A program made the position numbers and the translations under genes. Shown here piece after piece: positions 45,474 through 55,192 of a DNA stretch of 64,000 nt; within the stretch, counting starts at the first letter, position 1; each line of letters begins with the position of its first letter. Origin of the DNA: Sphingomonas sp. NFR04 (GTDB taxonomy: Bacteria; Pseudomonadota; Alphaproteobacteria; Sphingomonadales; Sphingomonadaceae); the NCBI RefSeq assembly GCF_900114095.1, contig NZ_FORV01000003.1, forward strand, positions 248,001-312,000. Reading direction: 5' to 3'. The notes under the pieces are model-generated. The model was not told the DNA's origin and ran no database searches. It saw only the letters and a list, made by a program, of their open reading frames with translations.

Positions 45474-47072
45474 TCAGCCCTCTGCCTTCGCCAGCGCTTC
45501 CGCGATCAGCTTGCGGCTGTTCGCGATGCCGTACAGCGCGATGAAGCTGCCCATGCGCGGCCCCTGTTCGGAGCCGAGCAGGGTTTCGTACAGCGCCTTG
45601 AACCAGTCGCGCAGATTCTCGAAGCCGCCGGTCTTGCCGATCTCGTAGACCTGGTCCTGAATCGCCTCGGCCGTCGCATCCGCCGGCAGCGCGGCGAGTT
45701 CGGCGTCGAGGCGCTTCAAGGCGTCGATCTCCACGCCCACCGGCGCACGCTTCTTGAGCGTCGGGGCAACGAAATCGCGGGCATAGGCAAGCGCATAGCC
45801 GATCAGACGGTCGAGCGCCGGATAGGTTTCCGGGTTCGCGTCCGGGACATAATTTGTAAGATAGCCCCAGACCTGCTCCTTGGTCGCCTCGCCCATCACG
45901 CCGACCAGGTTGAGCAGCAGCCCGAAGGTGACCGGCAGCGTCTCCGCCGGCGGCTCGCCATTGTGGATGTGGTGGACCGGGTTGCCCAGACGCTGCTCCA
46001 CCGCCTGCCCCGCATAATTGCCGCGGAACTGCCAGTACTCGTCGATCGCGCGCGGGATCACGCCCAGGTGCAGCTGCTTGGCCTTTTTCGGCTCGCGATA
46101 GGCGTAGAAGGCGATGCTCTCCTCGGGGCCATAGGTCAGCCACTGCTCGAGGCTGAGGCCGTTGCCCTTGGACTTGGAGATCTTTTCGCCCTTCTCGTCG
46201 AGGAACATCTCGTAGTTGAAGCCCTCGGGCGGGCGGCCGCCGAGCACGCGGGCGATCTTGCCCGACTGGGTGACCGAGTCGATCAGGTCCTTGCCCGCCA
46301 TTTCATAGTCGACGTCCAGCGCCACCCAGCGCATCGCCCAGTCGACCTTCCACTGCAGCTTGGCCTTGCCGCCGAGCACCGACTGGACGATCCGCTCGCC
46401 TTCATCCTCAAAAGCGATCAAGCCCGCCTTGGCGTCGACCACCTCGACCGGCACCTGCAGGACAATGCCCGAATTGGGGCTGATCGGCAGCACCGGCGAA
46501 TAGGTCGCCTGGCGCTCGGCGCGCAGCGTCGGCAGCATCACGTCCATGATGCCCTGATAGTGCCGCAGCACCTTCTTCAGCGCATCATCGAAACGGCCGC
46601 CGGTGTAATAGTCGGTGGACGAGGCGAACTCGTATTCGAAGCCGAACTGGTCGAGGAATTCGCGCAGCCGCGCATTGTTGTGGTGCGCGAAGCTTTCGTA
46701 CTTCTCGAACGGATCGGGCACCTGCGTCAGCGGCTTGCCGAGATGTTCGCGCAGCATTTCCTGGTTCGGCACATTGTCCGGCACCTTGCGCAGCCCGTCC
46801 ATGTCGTCGCTGAACGCGATCAGGCGGGTGGGGACGTCGCACAGGCTTTCGAAGGCGCGGCGGACCATGGTAGTGCGCAGCACTTCGTTGAACGTGCCGA
46901 TATGCGGGAGCCCTGAGGGGCCATAGCCGGTCTCGAACAGCACATGGCCTTTCTCCGGCGCGCCACCCGATGCGATCTGGGGATAGCGTTTGAGCAGCTT
47001 GCGCGCCTCTTCATAGGGCCAGGCCTTGGAGACGAGCGCGGCTGCGCGGAGTTCGGGGGTTACGGTGCTCAT
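45474..47072 (-). CDS. lysS: lysyl-tRNA synthetase, class I
   Basis: A 532-residue class I enzyme, unrelated to the class II LysRS of most bacteria. The HIGH-type motif is H56-I-G-T in YGPSGLPHIGTFNEV, and the KMSKS-type motif is KISKS at residues 296-300. Y-Y-T-G-G-R-F-D-D-A and PISPNSGIVLQVPVEVVD are conserved in the family. Class I LysRS is typical of archaea and many alphaproteobacteria. The start at 47072 (MSTVTPELRAAALVSKAWPY) fits the family; the open frame upstream is unrelated. Confidence 0.96.
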   Translation of the reverse strand: MSTVTPELRAAALVSKAWPYEEARKLLKRYPQIASGGAPEKGHVLFETGYGPSGLPHIGTFNEVLRTTMVRRAFESLCDVPTRLIAFSDDMDGLRKVPDNVPNQEMLREHLGKPLTQVPDPFEKYESFAHHNNARLREFLDQFGFEYEFASSTDYYTGGRFDDALKKVLRHYQGIMDVMLPTLRAERQATYSPVLPISPNSGIVLQVPVEVVDAKAGLIAFEDEGERIVQSVLGGKAKLQWKVDWAMRWVALDVDYEMAGKDLIDSVTQSGKIARVLGGRPPEGFNYEMFLDEKGEKISKSKGNGLSLEQWLTYGPEESIAFYAYREPKKAKQLHLGVIPRAIDEYWQFRGNYAGQAVEQRLGNPVHHIHNGEPPAETLPVTFGLLLNLVGVMGEATKEQVWGYLTNYVPDANPETYPALDRLIGYALAYARDFVAPTLKKRAPVGVEIDALKRLDAELAALPADATAEAIQDQVYEIGKTGGFENLRDWFKALYETLLGSEQGPRMGSFIALYGIANSRKLIAEALAKAEG

Positions 47073-47293
47073 AGACCGGCGCGTGTAGCGAAGACTCGGC
47101 CGCGGAACCAGAGGCCCGTCCGTCCTCGCCCCCTCCGGAAGAACGCCCCGCAACGGGGCATCGGCGCGCCATTTCTGCAACGATCGCACTTGCGTCCAGC
47201 CCCGTTTGTCGCACAATTCGGCGCCGACGGGGCCTGTGGCATCTGCCGGCAAGCAATTGCCCGCCGGGAATGGCGGGTCTGGGGGATTACGGA

Positions 47294-48847
47294 ATGCGAC
47301 TGATATATATGGCCCTGCTGGCGGGGATGACGGCTGCGTGCTCGGGAGGCGGAACCTCTACGCCGGCGCCTGTGCCCACACCCACGCCGACGCCCACGCC
47401 GACGCTGGAGGTGACGCTAACCCCCTCGGCGACGAGCCAGACTGCGGCCGAGACCAATTTCGCGGCGAACTTCACGCTCAACGCGAGCTTCACCGGGACG
47501 AGTCCGTACGCGGTGGTCCCGGATGTGCAGTTCGACCCGGCCGTCCTGATGCAGGATGGCCCCGTGGTGCAAACCGGCAACGTTTTCGCCTACAAGTTCA
47601 AGACGCTGACCGGACTGCAGCCAAAGCGCTATTCGAACACCATCAGCTTCCGGCTGTGCCGCGAAACGGCGTGCACCACGGTGTATCCGGGATCGAGCAA
47701 GAGCTTCGTCTATGCGCTGAATGTCGACCTGCTCGACTGGACCACCCTCCAGCGCAACGCGTCGCATGACGGCTATGTCCATGCAGCCTTCGACCCGGCG
47801 GTCTTCACCAAGAGCTGGGAATGGGCGCCCGCCAGCACGACCGGCATCCAGCCCGTTGCTGCGAAAAAGGGATTCGTCTTCGCGACGCGAACCACCTCGA
47901 CCGGCGAGACCGTCGTGCACGCCCTGGACGGCGCTGCAGGTACGGAGCGCTGGCAGTTCTCGCTCGGCAATGTCTGGAGCGCCAGCGGCCCCGCCCTGGT
48001 CGGCAATCGCCTGGCCGTGAGCAGCATGTTCATTTCTTCGAGCGACAATCAGCTCAAGATCCTCGATCCCGACAAGGGGACCTTCACCAGCAACCTGCTG
48101 TTCGCGGCGCAATGGTCGACCTTCGCGCAGCCGACGGGCGTCGGCAACGAGCTCTACATGGCTGCCGGCTATTACGGCAATGTCGTCTATAGCTACGATC
48201 TAGCAGCCTTAAGCGATCGCTGGAACGCCACTGGCAGCGGCGGCCACACCTGGGATGGCGAGACCCTCGCGATCGACGACAAATACGTGTACTATTATTC
48301 CGGCAACCTCGACGTGTTCGATCGCGCAAGCGGCGCGCTGGTGAAAAGCATCACTGACCCGAGTTGGGTCTGGAACGGTTACTCCTACTTTGGCTCGCCC
48401 ATCGTGAGTTCGCCGAACAATGTGATTGCCTATTCGGGCACGCGAGCCGCCAGCTACAACCTCTCGCTTCCGCTGACGAGCTTCGACATCGCAGCAGGCA
48501 CCATCCGCTGGCGGAGCGCGCGCTCCTACAGCAATCTTCCCGCGGTCGGGAAAGGCGTGCTCTATGCGGGCAGCAATTCGAACGGACAGCTGGATGCGCT
48601 GAACGAACAGACGGGCGCGGTGCTGTGGTCGTGGCCGCTGCCGGCCGGGGAAACCTTCGTCGGCAACGTCCTCGTCACCGATACGCTGCTGTTCTTCAGC
48701 ACGACCGCCAAGACCTACGCGATCGCGTTGGATGGTGCGCACGAAGTGAAATGGACCGCGCCGGTAAGCGGCTCGCTGGCGATCACACCGGACGCCAAGC
48801 TGGTTGTGACGTCCTCGAGCAAGATCGCAACCTATTCGCTGCAGTGA
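47294..48847 (+). CDS. exported PQQ-like beta-propeller protein, putative lipoprotein
   Basis: A 517-residue protein with a signal sequence ending LLAGMTAAC-S-G-G-G (an atypical lipobox), then a Pro-Thr repeat linker (residues about 30-41), a beta-sandwich-like segment (about residues 45-150) and repeated propeller blades with A-L-D-G-A-A-G-T-E-R-W-Q and LDALNEQTGAVLWSW, the PQQ/BamB-like tryptophan-docking pattern. No quinoprotein catalytic residues were recognised. The base composition (more A/T, Asn, Ser, Thr) differs from neighbours, hinting at transfer or fast evolution. It is convergent with feoB. Confidence 0.75.
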   Translation: MRLIYMALLAGMTAACSGGGTSTPAPVPTPTPTPTPTLEVTLTPSATSQTAAETNFAANFTLNASFTGTSPYAVVPDVQFDPAVLMQDGPVVQTGNVFAYKFKTLTGLQPKRYSNTISFRLCRETACTTVYPGSSKSFVYALNVDLLDWTTLQRNASHDGYVHAAFDPAVFTKSWEWAPASTTGIQPVAAKKGFVFATRTTSTGETVVHALDGAAGTERWQFSLGNVWSASGPALVGNRLAVSSMFISSSDNQLKILDPDKGTFTSNLLFAAQWSTFAQPTGVGNELYMAAGYYGNVVYSYDLAALSDRWNATGSGGHTWDGETLAIDDKYVYYYSGNLDVFDRASGALVKSITDPSWVWNGYSYFGSPIVSSPNNVIAYSGTRAASYNLSLPLTSFDIAAGTIRWRSARSYSNLPAVGKGVLYAGSNSNGQLDALNEQTGAVLWSWPLPAGETFVGNVLVTDTLLFFSTTAKTYAIALDGAHEVKWTAPVSGSLAITPDAKLVVTSSSKIATYSLQ

Positions 48848-48853
48848 TCCGGC

Positions 48854-48884
48854 GCCGGGAGGTACCGTTGCGGTGCCTCCCGGC
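48854..48884. terminator. 13-bp hairpin between convergent propeller and feoB genes
   Basis: GCCGGGAGGTACC (48854-48866) pairs with GGTGCCTCCCGGC (48872-48884), with one G-T pair and a five-base loop. No T-run follows on either strand. Position just after one stop and before the other suggests a bidirectional 3' structure. Confidence 0.65.
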
Positions 48885-48889
48885 AAGGA

Positions 48890-50742
<1,853 letters not shown>

Positions 50743-50746
<4 letters not shown>

Positions 50747-51021
50747 GCCCGTGTGGCCAGCGGCGTCACGTGAATCGCGGCGGCGACATGGCGGCGGAGC
50801 GCCACGGTCATCCGGCCGATCCGGCAGGCAAGGGGGCCGCCGAACAGGCCCGAGCGGTGGAGAAGTTCCACTTCCACACCTTCGTCCAAGCCCAGTTCGC
50901 GCAGGCGGCGCGCCTCGGGTTCGGCGAGCCGATCCCAGTCGACTCCGGCCACGGTGCCGGGGGCATGGCGATGCAGCTGGGCGAGGCGTACGGGCACAGG
51001 GATCGCAGCGGGGGCGTTCAT
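50743..51021 (-). CDS. feoA: FeoA family protein
   Basis: A 92-residue SH3-like cytoplasmic protein that partners FeoB. EARRLRELGLDEGVEVELLHRSG and G-G-P-L-A-C-R-I-G are the core FeoA pattern. The start at 51021 (MNAPAAIPVPVRLAQLH) lies directly downstream of the AT-rich operator candidate, and the stop overlaps the feoB start (ATGA), so the two are one operon. Confidence 0.9.
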
Positions 51022-51024
51022 GCT

Positions 51025-51045
51025 GCGAGTGATTATCAATTACGC
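51025..51045 (-). promoter_or_regulatory. candidate iron-responsive operator/promoter of feoAB
   Basis: GCGAGTGATTATCAATTACGC: an AT-rich island in a GC-rich region, with outer GCG/CGC arms and a central TGAT-T-ATCA dyad. It lies 4-24 bases before the feoA start. Its position and AT-rich dyad suggest a Fur-type site, but it matches the classical 19-bp box only partly. Confidence 0.45.
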
Positions 51046-51140
51046 AGCCGCTTGGCTAGACCTTGAACGACATGCGGCAAGGCCCGACATCGGGGGCAGG
51101 GCGCAGCGCACGGTGTGCCGCCGCCACGCCCCAAGCCGCC

Positions 51141-51251
51141 TTATTGATAGCCGCCTTCTTCCTCGCGCTCCTCGGCGGCGTCCTTCTGCGCCTCTTCCAT
51201 CGCCTCGGCTTCGTCGTCCTGCGGCTTCTGCTGTTCGGGATCGTGGATCAT
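51141..51251 (-). CDS. 36-residue acidic microprotein, function unknown
   Basis: A short open frame of 37 codons: M-I-H-D-P-E-Q-Q-K-P and so on, ending E-E-E-G-G-Y-Q. It is very acidic (about 15 Asp/Glu) and would be helical and soluble. An excellent ribosome binding site, AGGAGG, lies six bases before the ATG, and a stop closes it cleanly at 51141. Codon use fits the neighbours (strong G/C at third positions). It lies on the feoAB strand, 57 bases after the DUF72 gene and about 120 bases before feoA. I do not recognise a family. Confidence 0.65.
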   Translation of the reverse strand: MIHDPEQQKPQDDEAEAMEEAQKDAAEEREEEGGYQ

Positions 51252-51308
51252 GTGGGCCTCCTGGGGTTGCCAGGACTCAACGAAGCGGTGCCGCAAAGGG
51301 TTCGAGGT

Positions 51309-52112
51309 TCAGCCTAGCCGGCGGATGAACTCTTGGGCACCTGCGGGCGCCCGTACCTTGCCGCCATGGATGAAGAAGACGAAGGTCTCGCGGGGCTGCA
51401 CCGGCGCGGGCTCGGGCGCGAAGGTGGGAAGCCCCGCGGGCTGGCCGCCCGCCGCCCAGGTCCTGGCCGCGTCCACCCAGCGGGGCAGCGCGTCTTCGGG
51501 ATAGCAGAAGGGGTTGTTGTCCTCGCCCGCCTCGAGCCGCGCATAGACGAAGTCGCCGCTGACATCGGCGATGGCCGGATATTGCGGCGAATCGGCGAAG
51601 ACGATTGCCACGCCGGCCGCGCGGCACAGTGCGACGAATTCCGGCGTGTGGAAGCTGTCATGCCGCACCTGCACCGCGTGGCGGAGCTTCACGCCGTCCT
51701 GCACCGCTGGCAGCAGCTTGAGGAAGGCGCCGAAATCTTCGGCATCGAACTTCTTGGTCGCCATGAACTGCCAGAAGATCGGGCCGAGCTTGTCGCCCAG
51801 CTCGGTCAGCCCCTGGCCGCAGAATCGCGCGATCGAGTCGCCTGCTTCGGCCAGCACCTTGCGGTTGGTGACGAAGCGCGAGCCCTTCACCGCGTACACA
51901 AAGCCTTCCGGCGCCGCCGCCGCCCAGCCGGCGAAGCTCGCGGGCTTGAAGGTGGAATAATAGGTGCCGTTGATCTCGATCGCGGTGAGCGCGGCGGCGG
52001 CATATTCCAGCTCGCGCTTCTGCGGCAGCTTGTCGGGATAGAAGGTGCCGCGCCACGGCTCGAAGGTCCAGCCGCCGATGCCGACGCGAATGGAGGCGGG
52101 GGTGGCGGACAT
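51309..52112 (-). CDS. DUF72 (YecE-like) TIM-barrel protein
   Basis: A 267-residue protein with the YecE/DUF72 pattern: IRVGIGGWTFEPWRGTFYP at the N-terminus, E-I-N-G-T-Y-Y-S-T, FVYAVKGSRFVTNRK, and YARLEAGEDNNPF near the end. It adopts a TIM barrel; its reaction is unknown. It is divergent from a FadR-type regulator with 63 bases between, which may control it. Confidence 0.88.
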   Translation of the reverse strand: MSATPASIRVGIGGWTFEPWRGTFYPDKLPQKRELEYAAAALTAIEINGTYYSTFKPASFAGWAAAAPEGFVYAVKGSRFVTNRKVLAEAGDSIARFCGQGLTELGDKLGPIFWQFMATKKFDAEDFGAFLKLLPAVQDGVKLRHAVQVRHDSFHTPEFVALCRAAGVAIVFADSPQYPAIADVSGDFVYARLEAGEDNNPFCYPEDALPRWVDAARTWAAGGQPAGLPTFAPEPAPVQPRETFVFFIHGGKVRAPAGAQEFIRRLG

Positions 52113-52175
52113 CGGCTTCTCCTAAGACCATGGCACGACTCGCCATTTGCTTCGGCCTTAGTATCGTGGCGCATC

Positions 52176-52868
52176 ATGCTGCGAAACCACGCACCCGCCG
52201 ACCAGCGCCTCGCCGACCAGGCCTATTCGCGCATCGTCGAGATCATCCTCGGCGGACTGAACGTCGGCGACCGGCTCCCGTCCGAATCGCGTCTGGCCGA
52301 AAGCTTCGGCATGTCGCGCACCGTGGTGCGCGAGGCGCTGGTGCGGCTGGCGGCCGACGGCATTACCGAAGCCCGGCGCGGGGCGGGGTCCTATGTGATG
52401 CGGCGCCCCTCGCTGCGGTTGGGCGCGCATATGGCGTTTGATGAGCTTTCGGCGACGCTCGGCACCTATGAAGTGCGATTCGCGCTCGAATCGGAAGCCG
52501 CCCGGCTGGCGGCGCGGCGGCGCTCGCCCGAGCAGCTGGCGGAGATCGAATCGGCGATGGCCGATCTGCGCAAGGCATTGCTCTCCAGCGACCCCGCGCA
52601 CGACGAGGATTGGCGGCTGCACCGCGCAATCTTCCGCGCGACCTCGAATCCGGCCTTCGAGAAGGCATTCGAGCATCTGCATGAGGAAACGATGCGAATC
52701 ATGCGGGCCGGCGTCGACATCGCCCGGCTGCGCGAAGCCGAACCGATCGCGGCGATGGTGCGCGAGCATGCGACGATCGTCGAGGCGATCCGCGCGCAGG
52801 ATGCGGACGGCGCAGCGCTCGCGATGCGCTGGCATTTGTCGGAAGGGAGAAAACGGCTGATGCCGTGA
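52176..52868 (+). CDS. FadR/GntR-family transcriptional regulator
   Basis: A 230-residue DNA-binding protein. The winged helix-turn-helix is at residues about 15-75 (LPSESRLAESFGMSRTVVREA), followed by an FCD ligand-binding domain with the metal-site residues expected around D-W-R-L-H-R-A-I and R-E-H-A-T-I-V-E-A-I. The ligand is likely a carboxylate but is not predictable. Start ATG 52176 gives the standard length. It shares a 63-base divergent region with the DUF72 gene. Confidence 0.9.
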   Translation: MLRNHAPADQRLADQAYSRIVEIILGGLNVGDRLPSESRLAESFGMSRTVVREALVRLAADGITEARRGAGSYVMRRPSLRLGAHMAFDELSATLGTYEVRFALESEAARLAARRRSPEQLAEIESAMADLRKALLSSDPAHDEDWRLHRAIFRATSNPAFEKAFEHLHEETMRIMRAGVDIARLREAEPIAAMVREHATIVEAIRAQDADGAALAMRWHLSEGRKRLMP

Positions 52869-52898
52869 GATCGACAATACAGTCGCTGGTACGCGACT

Positions 52899-52972
52899 GG
52901 AGCGGGCGAAGGGATTCGAACCCTCGACCCCAACCTTGGCAAGGTTGTGCTCTACCCCTGAGCTACGCCCGC
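52899..52972 (-). tRNA. tRNA-Gly (anticodon GCC)
   Basis: A 74-base cloverleaf on the minus strand with encoded CCA (52899-52901). Acceptor GCGGGCG pairs with CGCCCGC, D arm is GCTCAGGGGTAGAGC, and the anticodon loop TTGCCAA gives GCC. The T arm is GAGGG-TTCGAAT-CCCTT. The discriminator is T. Confidence 0.97.
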
Positions 52973-53041
52973 TCTGGCGTCGTGGCCGGGAGCGTTTCGA
53001 AGCGCTCTCGGCGGGTGAGGCGGGCCAACTAACAGCGGGTT

Positions 53042-53070
53042 TGATAGTGCGCAACCCCCAATTTGTCACT
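53042..53070 (-). promoter_or_regulatory. promoter of tRNA-Gly
   Basis: On the minus strand, GTGACA (53070-53065) as -35, a 17-base spacer, and TATCAA (53047-53042) as -10. This lies about 70 bases upstream of the tRNA 5' end. Confidence 0.65.
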
Positions 53071-53177
53071 TTTTGGAAAAGGCTTGGCGGTTCGGCCCCG
53101 AACGCCCAAATAGGGGCCGACCCGCCCGCGCGCCCTTCAGAGGCGCCGGCACCCGCAATTCGCTGAAGGAGCGCATT

Positions 53178-54089
53178 TTGGCCACGCTTGGTTTGAGCCC
53201 CGCCGACAAACAGGCGGTCGACGCCTTCCGCAAGGACGTCGTCGAGCCGTCGATGTCGAAGCTCGTCATCATCGATTTCTGGGCGGAATGGTGCGGGCCG
53301 TGCAAGGCGCTGGGCCCGGTGATCGAGAAGGTCGCCGACGAATATGCCCCCAAGGGGGTAATGCTGGCCAAGATCGACGTCGACGCGAACAACTTCATTG
53401 CCAGCCAATTCCAGGTCCGCTCGATCCCCACGGTCTATGCGATGTTCCAGGGCCAGCTGGTCGCCGACCTGACCAGCGCGCGCACCGAATCGCAGCTGCG
53501 CACGATGCTCGACCAGATTCTCCGCCAGCTGCCGATCAGCGGCGAAGAGGCCGAAGCGGAAGCCGAGCTCGAACCGCTGATCGCGATGGGCGAGCAGGTG
53601 CTGGCGGACGGCGATGCCGAGCGCGCGCTCGCGATCTTCGACCAGATCGCCGAAATGGCGCCGGGCCATCCGGTGGTCACCGCCGGCCGCGTTCGGGCCC
53701 TCACCGCACTGGGCCAGCATGACGCGGCACAGGCCGCGCTCGACGCGATCGAGGGCGATGCCGCCAAGGCACCCGAGGTCGAGCGCGCCCGCGCCGCGCT
53801 GAGCCTCGCCCGCGAAGCCCAGCCGGTCGGCGATCTCGCCGGTCTCGCCGCGCATGCGGCCGCGAATCCCGAGGACATGGACGCGCGCTACGAGCTCGCC
53901 GGCGGCCAGATGGCGGCAGGCGATCGCGAGGGCGCGGCCGAAACGCTGCTCGCCATGGTCCGCGACGATCGCGCCTGGAACGAGGGTGCCGCCCGCCAGC
54001 GGCTGCTCAAGCTGTTCGAGGTCGTCGGGCTGGAGGACCCCTGGGTCGCCGCCCAGCGTCGCAAGCTGTCGCAGATCCTGTTCGGATGA
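53178..54089 (+). CDS. thioredoxin/TPR co-chaperone (YbbN/CnoX-like)
   Basis: A 303-residue protein: a thioredoxin domain (residues about 10-115) with the active site W-C-G-P-C (Cys39, Cys42), then tetratricopeptide-like helices (about residues 125-300). This architecture matches YbbN/CnoX, which holds unfolded proteins under oxidative stress. The TTG start at 53178 is chosen because AAGGAG lies six bases upstream and no ATG is suitably placed. It overlaps the LON-domain gene (ATGA). Confidence 0.9.
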   Translation: MATLGLSPADKQAVDAFRKDVVEPSMSKLVIIDFWAEWCGPCKALGPVIEKVADEYAPKGVMLAKIDVDANNFIASQFQVRSIPTVYAMFQGQLVADLTSARTESQLRTMLDQILRQLPISGEEAEAEAELEPLIAMGEQVLADGDAERALAIFDQIAEMAPGHPVVTAGRVRALTALGQHDAAQAALDAIEGDAAKAPEVERARAALSLAREAQPVGDLAGLAAHAAANPEDMDARYELAGGQMAAGDREGAAETLLAMVRDDRAWNEGAARQRLLKLFEVVGLEDPWVAAQRRKLSQILFG

Positions 54090-54694
54090 AGACGACGCGG
54101 CTCTCGGTGTTTCCGCTGGCAGGTGCGCTGCTGTTTCCGCGCATGCACCTGCCGCTCCACATCTTCGAGCCGCGCTACCGCGCGATGGTCTCCGAGGCCC
54201 TCGCGCGCGATCGGCGCATCGGCATGGTCCAGCCGCGCGACGAGCGCGACCCGCCGACGCTGTTCGACGTGGGCTGTGTCGGCCGGATCGCGGACGTGGA
54301 GGCGCTGGAGGACGGTCGCTACAACATCGTGCTGGAGGGCCTGAGCCGCTTCACCATCGTCCGCGAGCTGGAGCTGGGCACGCCCTTCCGCCAGGTCGAA
54401 GCGGCGCTGGAAGTCGCCGGCGAGTCCGAATCGCTGTCGCTCGCCGGCCGCGCCTCGATCGAGATGGAATCGCGCCGCTTCGCCGATGGCCTCGGCTATA
54501 TGGTCGATTGGGAAGCGGTGACGCGGCTCGACGACGAATCGCTGGTCAACGGCATCGCCCAGATCGCACCGTTCGATGCGGCATCGAAGCAGGCGCTGCT
54601 CGAGGCACCCCGGCTGGAGGACCGCGCCGAGCTGATCGTGCAGCTGATGCAGTTTTTCGGCCGCCACGGCGAGGACAGCGCGACGCTGCAGTGA
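54086..54694 (+). CDS. LON peptidase substrate-binding domain protein
   Basis: A 202-residue protein made only of the N-terminal LON domain, without ATPase or protease. LSVFPLAGALLFPRMHLPLHIFEPRYRAM is the conserved start (about residues 6-34); FDVGCVGRIADVEALEDGRYNIVLEG is the middle. Its function is unknown but it commonly follows the YbbN-like thioredoxin gene, as here, with coupled translation. A hairpin (54695-54715) follows. Confidence 0.9.
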   Translation: MKTTRLSVFPLAGALLFPRMHLPLHIFEPRYRAMVSEALARDRRIGMVQPRDERDPPTLFDVGCVGRIADVEALEDGRYNIVLEGLSRFTIVRELELGTPFRQVEAALEVAGESESLSLAGRASIEMESRRFADGLGYMVDWEAVTRLDDESLVNGIAQIAPFDAASKQALLEAPRLEDRAELIVQLMQFFGRHGEDSATLQ

Positions 54695-54715
54695 TCTGCC
54701 CGTTTTTCGGGCAGA
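54695..54715 (+). terminator. hairpin after LON-domain gene
   Basis: TCTGCCCG pairs with CGGGCAGA around a TTTTT loop, starting at the first base after the stop codon (54692-54694). There is no T-run after the stem, so termination may be partial. Confidence 0.55.
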
Positions 54716-54760
54716 GCTGCGTCACAAAATTCACCAGTTCATAATAATTGGCGGCACGAA

Positions 54761-54781
54761 ACGCACATCCCCTCTGTGCGT
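54761..54781 (+). promoter_or_regulatory. inverted repeat next to the glnK sigma-54 promoter
   Basis: ACGCACA (54761-54767) and TGTGCGT (54775-54781) form a perfect 7-bp dyad with a seven-base spacer, ending six bases before the -24 element. It contains GCAC and GTGC half sites nine apart, versus seven in the NtrC consensus, and lies much closer to the promoter than usual enhancer sites. Confidence 0.5.
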
Positions 54782-54787
54782 TCCATT

Positions 54788-54802
54788 TGGCACGCCCCTT
54801 GC
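54788..54802 (+). promoter_or_regulatory. sigma-54 (-24/-12) promoter of glnK-amtB
   Basis: TGGCACGCCCCTTGC contains the invariant GG and GC at the correct ten-base distance and matches the full RpoN consensus. It lies 38 bases before the glnK start. This implies control by the NtrC-type activator under nitrogen limitation. Confidence 0.92.
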
Positions 54803-54839
54803 GACGTTGCTCCCCGGGACAACCGCCAGAGGGGGCGAC

Positions 54840-55178
54840 ATGAAGCTCATCATCGCCATCATCAAACCCTTCAAGCTCGACGAGGTGCGCGAGGCGCTCA
54901 CCACCGTCGGGGTGACGGGCATGACCGTTACCGAAGTGAAGGGGTTCGGCCGCCAGAAAGGCCAGACCGAGATCTATCGCGGCGCCGAGTACAGCACGAA
55001 CATGGTGCCGAAGATCAAGATCGAGGTCGCCGTGGGCAGCGATCTTGCCGACCGCGCCGTGGAGGCGATCCAGGCGGCGGCGAGCACCGGCGCGATCGGT
55101 GACGGCAAGATCTTCGTCCTCGACATGGGCCAGGCCGTGCGCATCCGCACCGGCGAGACCGACGAGACGGCGCTGTGA
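54840..55178 (+). CDS. glnK: nitrogen regulatory protein P-II
   Basis: A 112-residue P-II protein that senses 2-oxoglutarate, ATP/ADP and, via uridylylation, glutamine. MKLIIAIIKPFKLDEVREAL starts it, the T-loop contains Tyr51 in YRGAEY (the uridylylation site), and the C-terminal GDGKIFVLDMGQAVRIRTGE is complete. Its place ahead of amtB marks it as GlnK, which binds and closes the channel. ATG 54840 is preferred over an upstream frame extension because it follows GAGGGGG and gives the standard length. Confidence 0.96.
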   Translation: MKLIIAIIKPFKLDEVREALTTVGVTGMTVTEVKGFGRQKGQTEIYRGAEYSTNMVPKIKIEVAVGSDLADRAVEAIQAAASTGAIGDGKIFVLDMGQAVRIRTGETDETAL

Positions 55179-55192
55179 GCAAGGGGGTAGCA

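Noticed and set aside
47366..47405. Short tandem repeat of CCCACGCCGACG type
   Set aside because: It encodes the Pro-Thr linker of the propeller lipoprotein and is too short and uninterrupted by spacers to be a CRISPR.
51063..51317. Plus-strand 84-codon hydrophobic open frame
   Set aside because: It is the antisense of the 36-residue acidic microprotein (acidic codons read as Leu/Phe on the other strand) and has no ribosome binding site.
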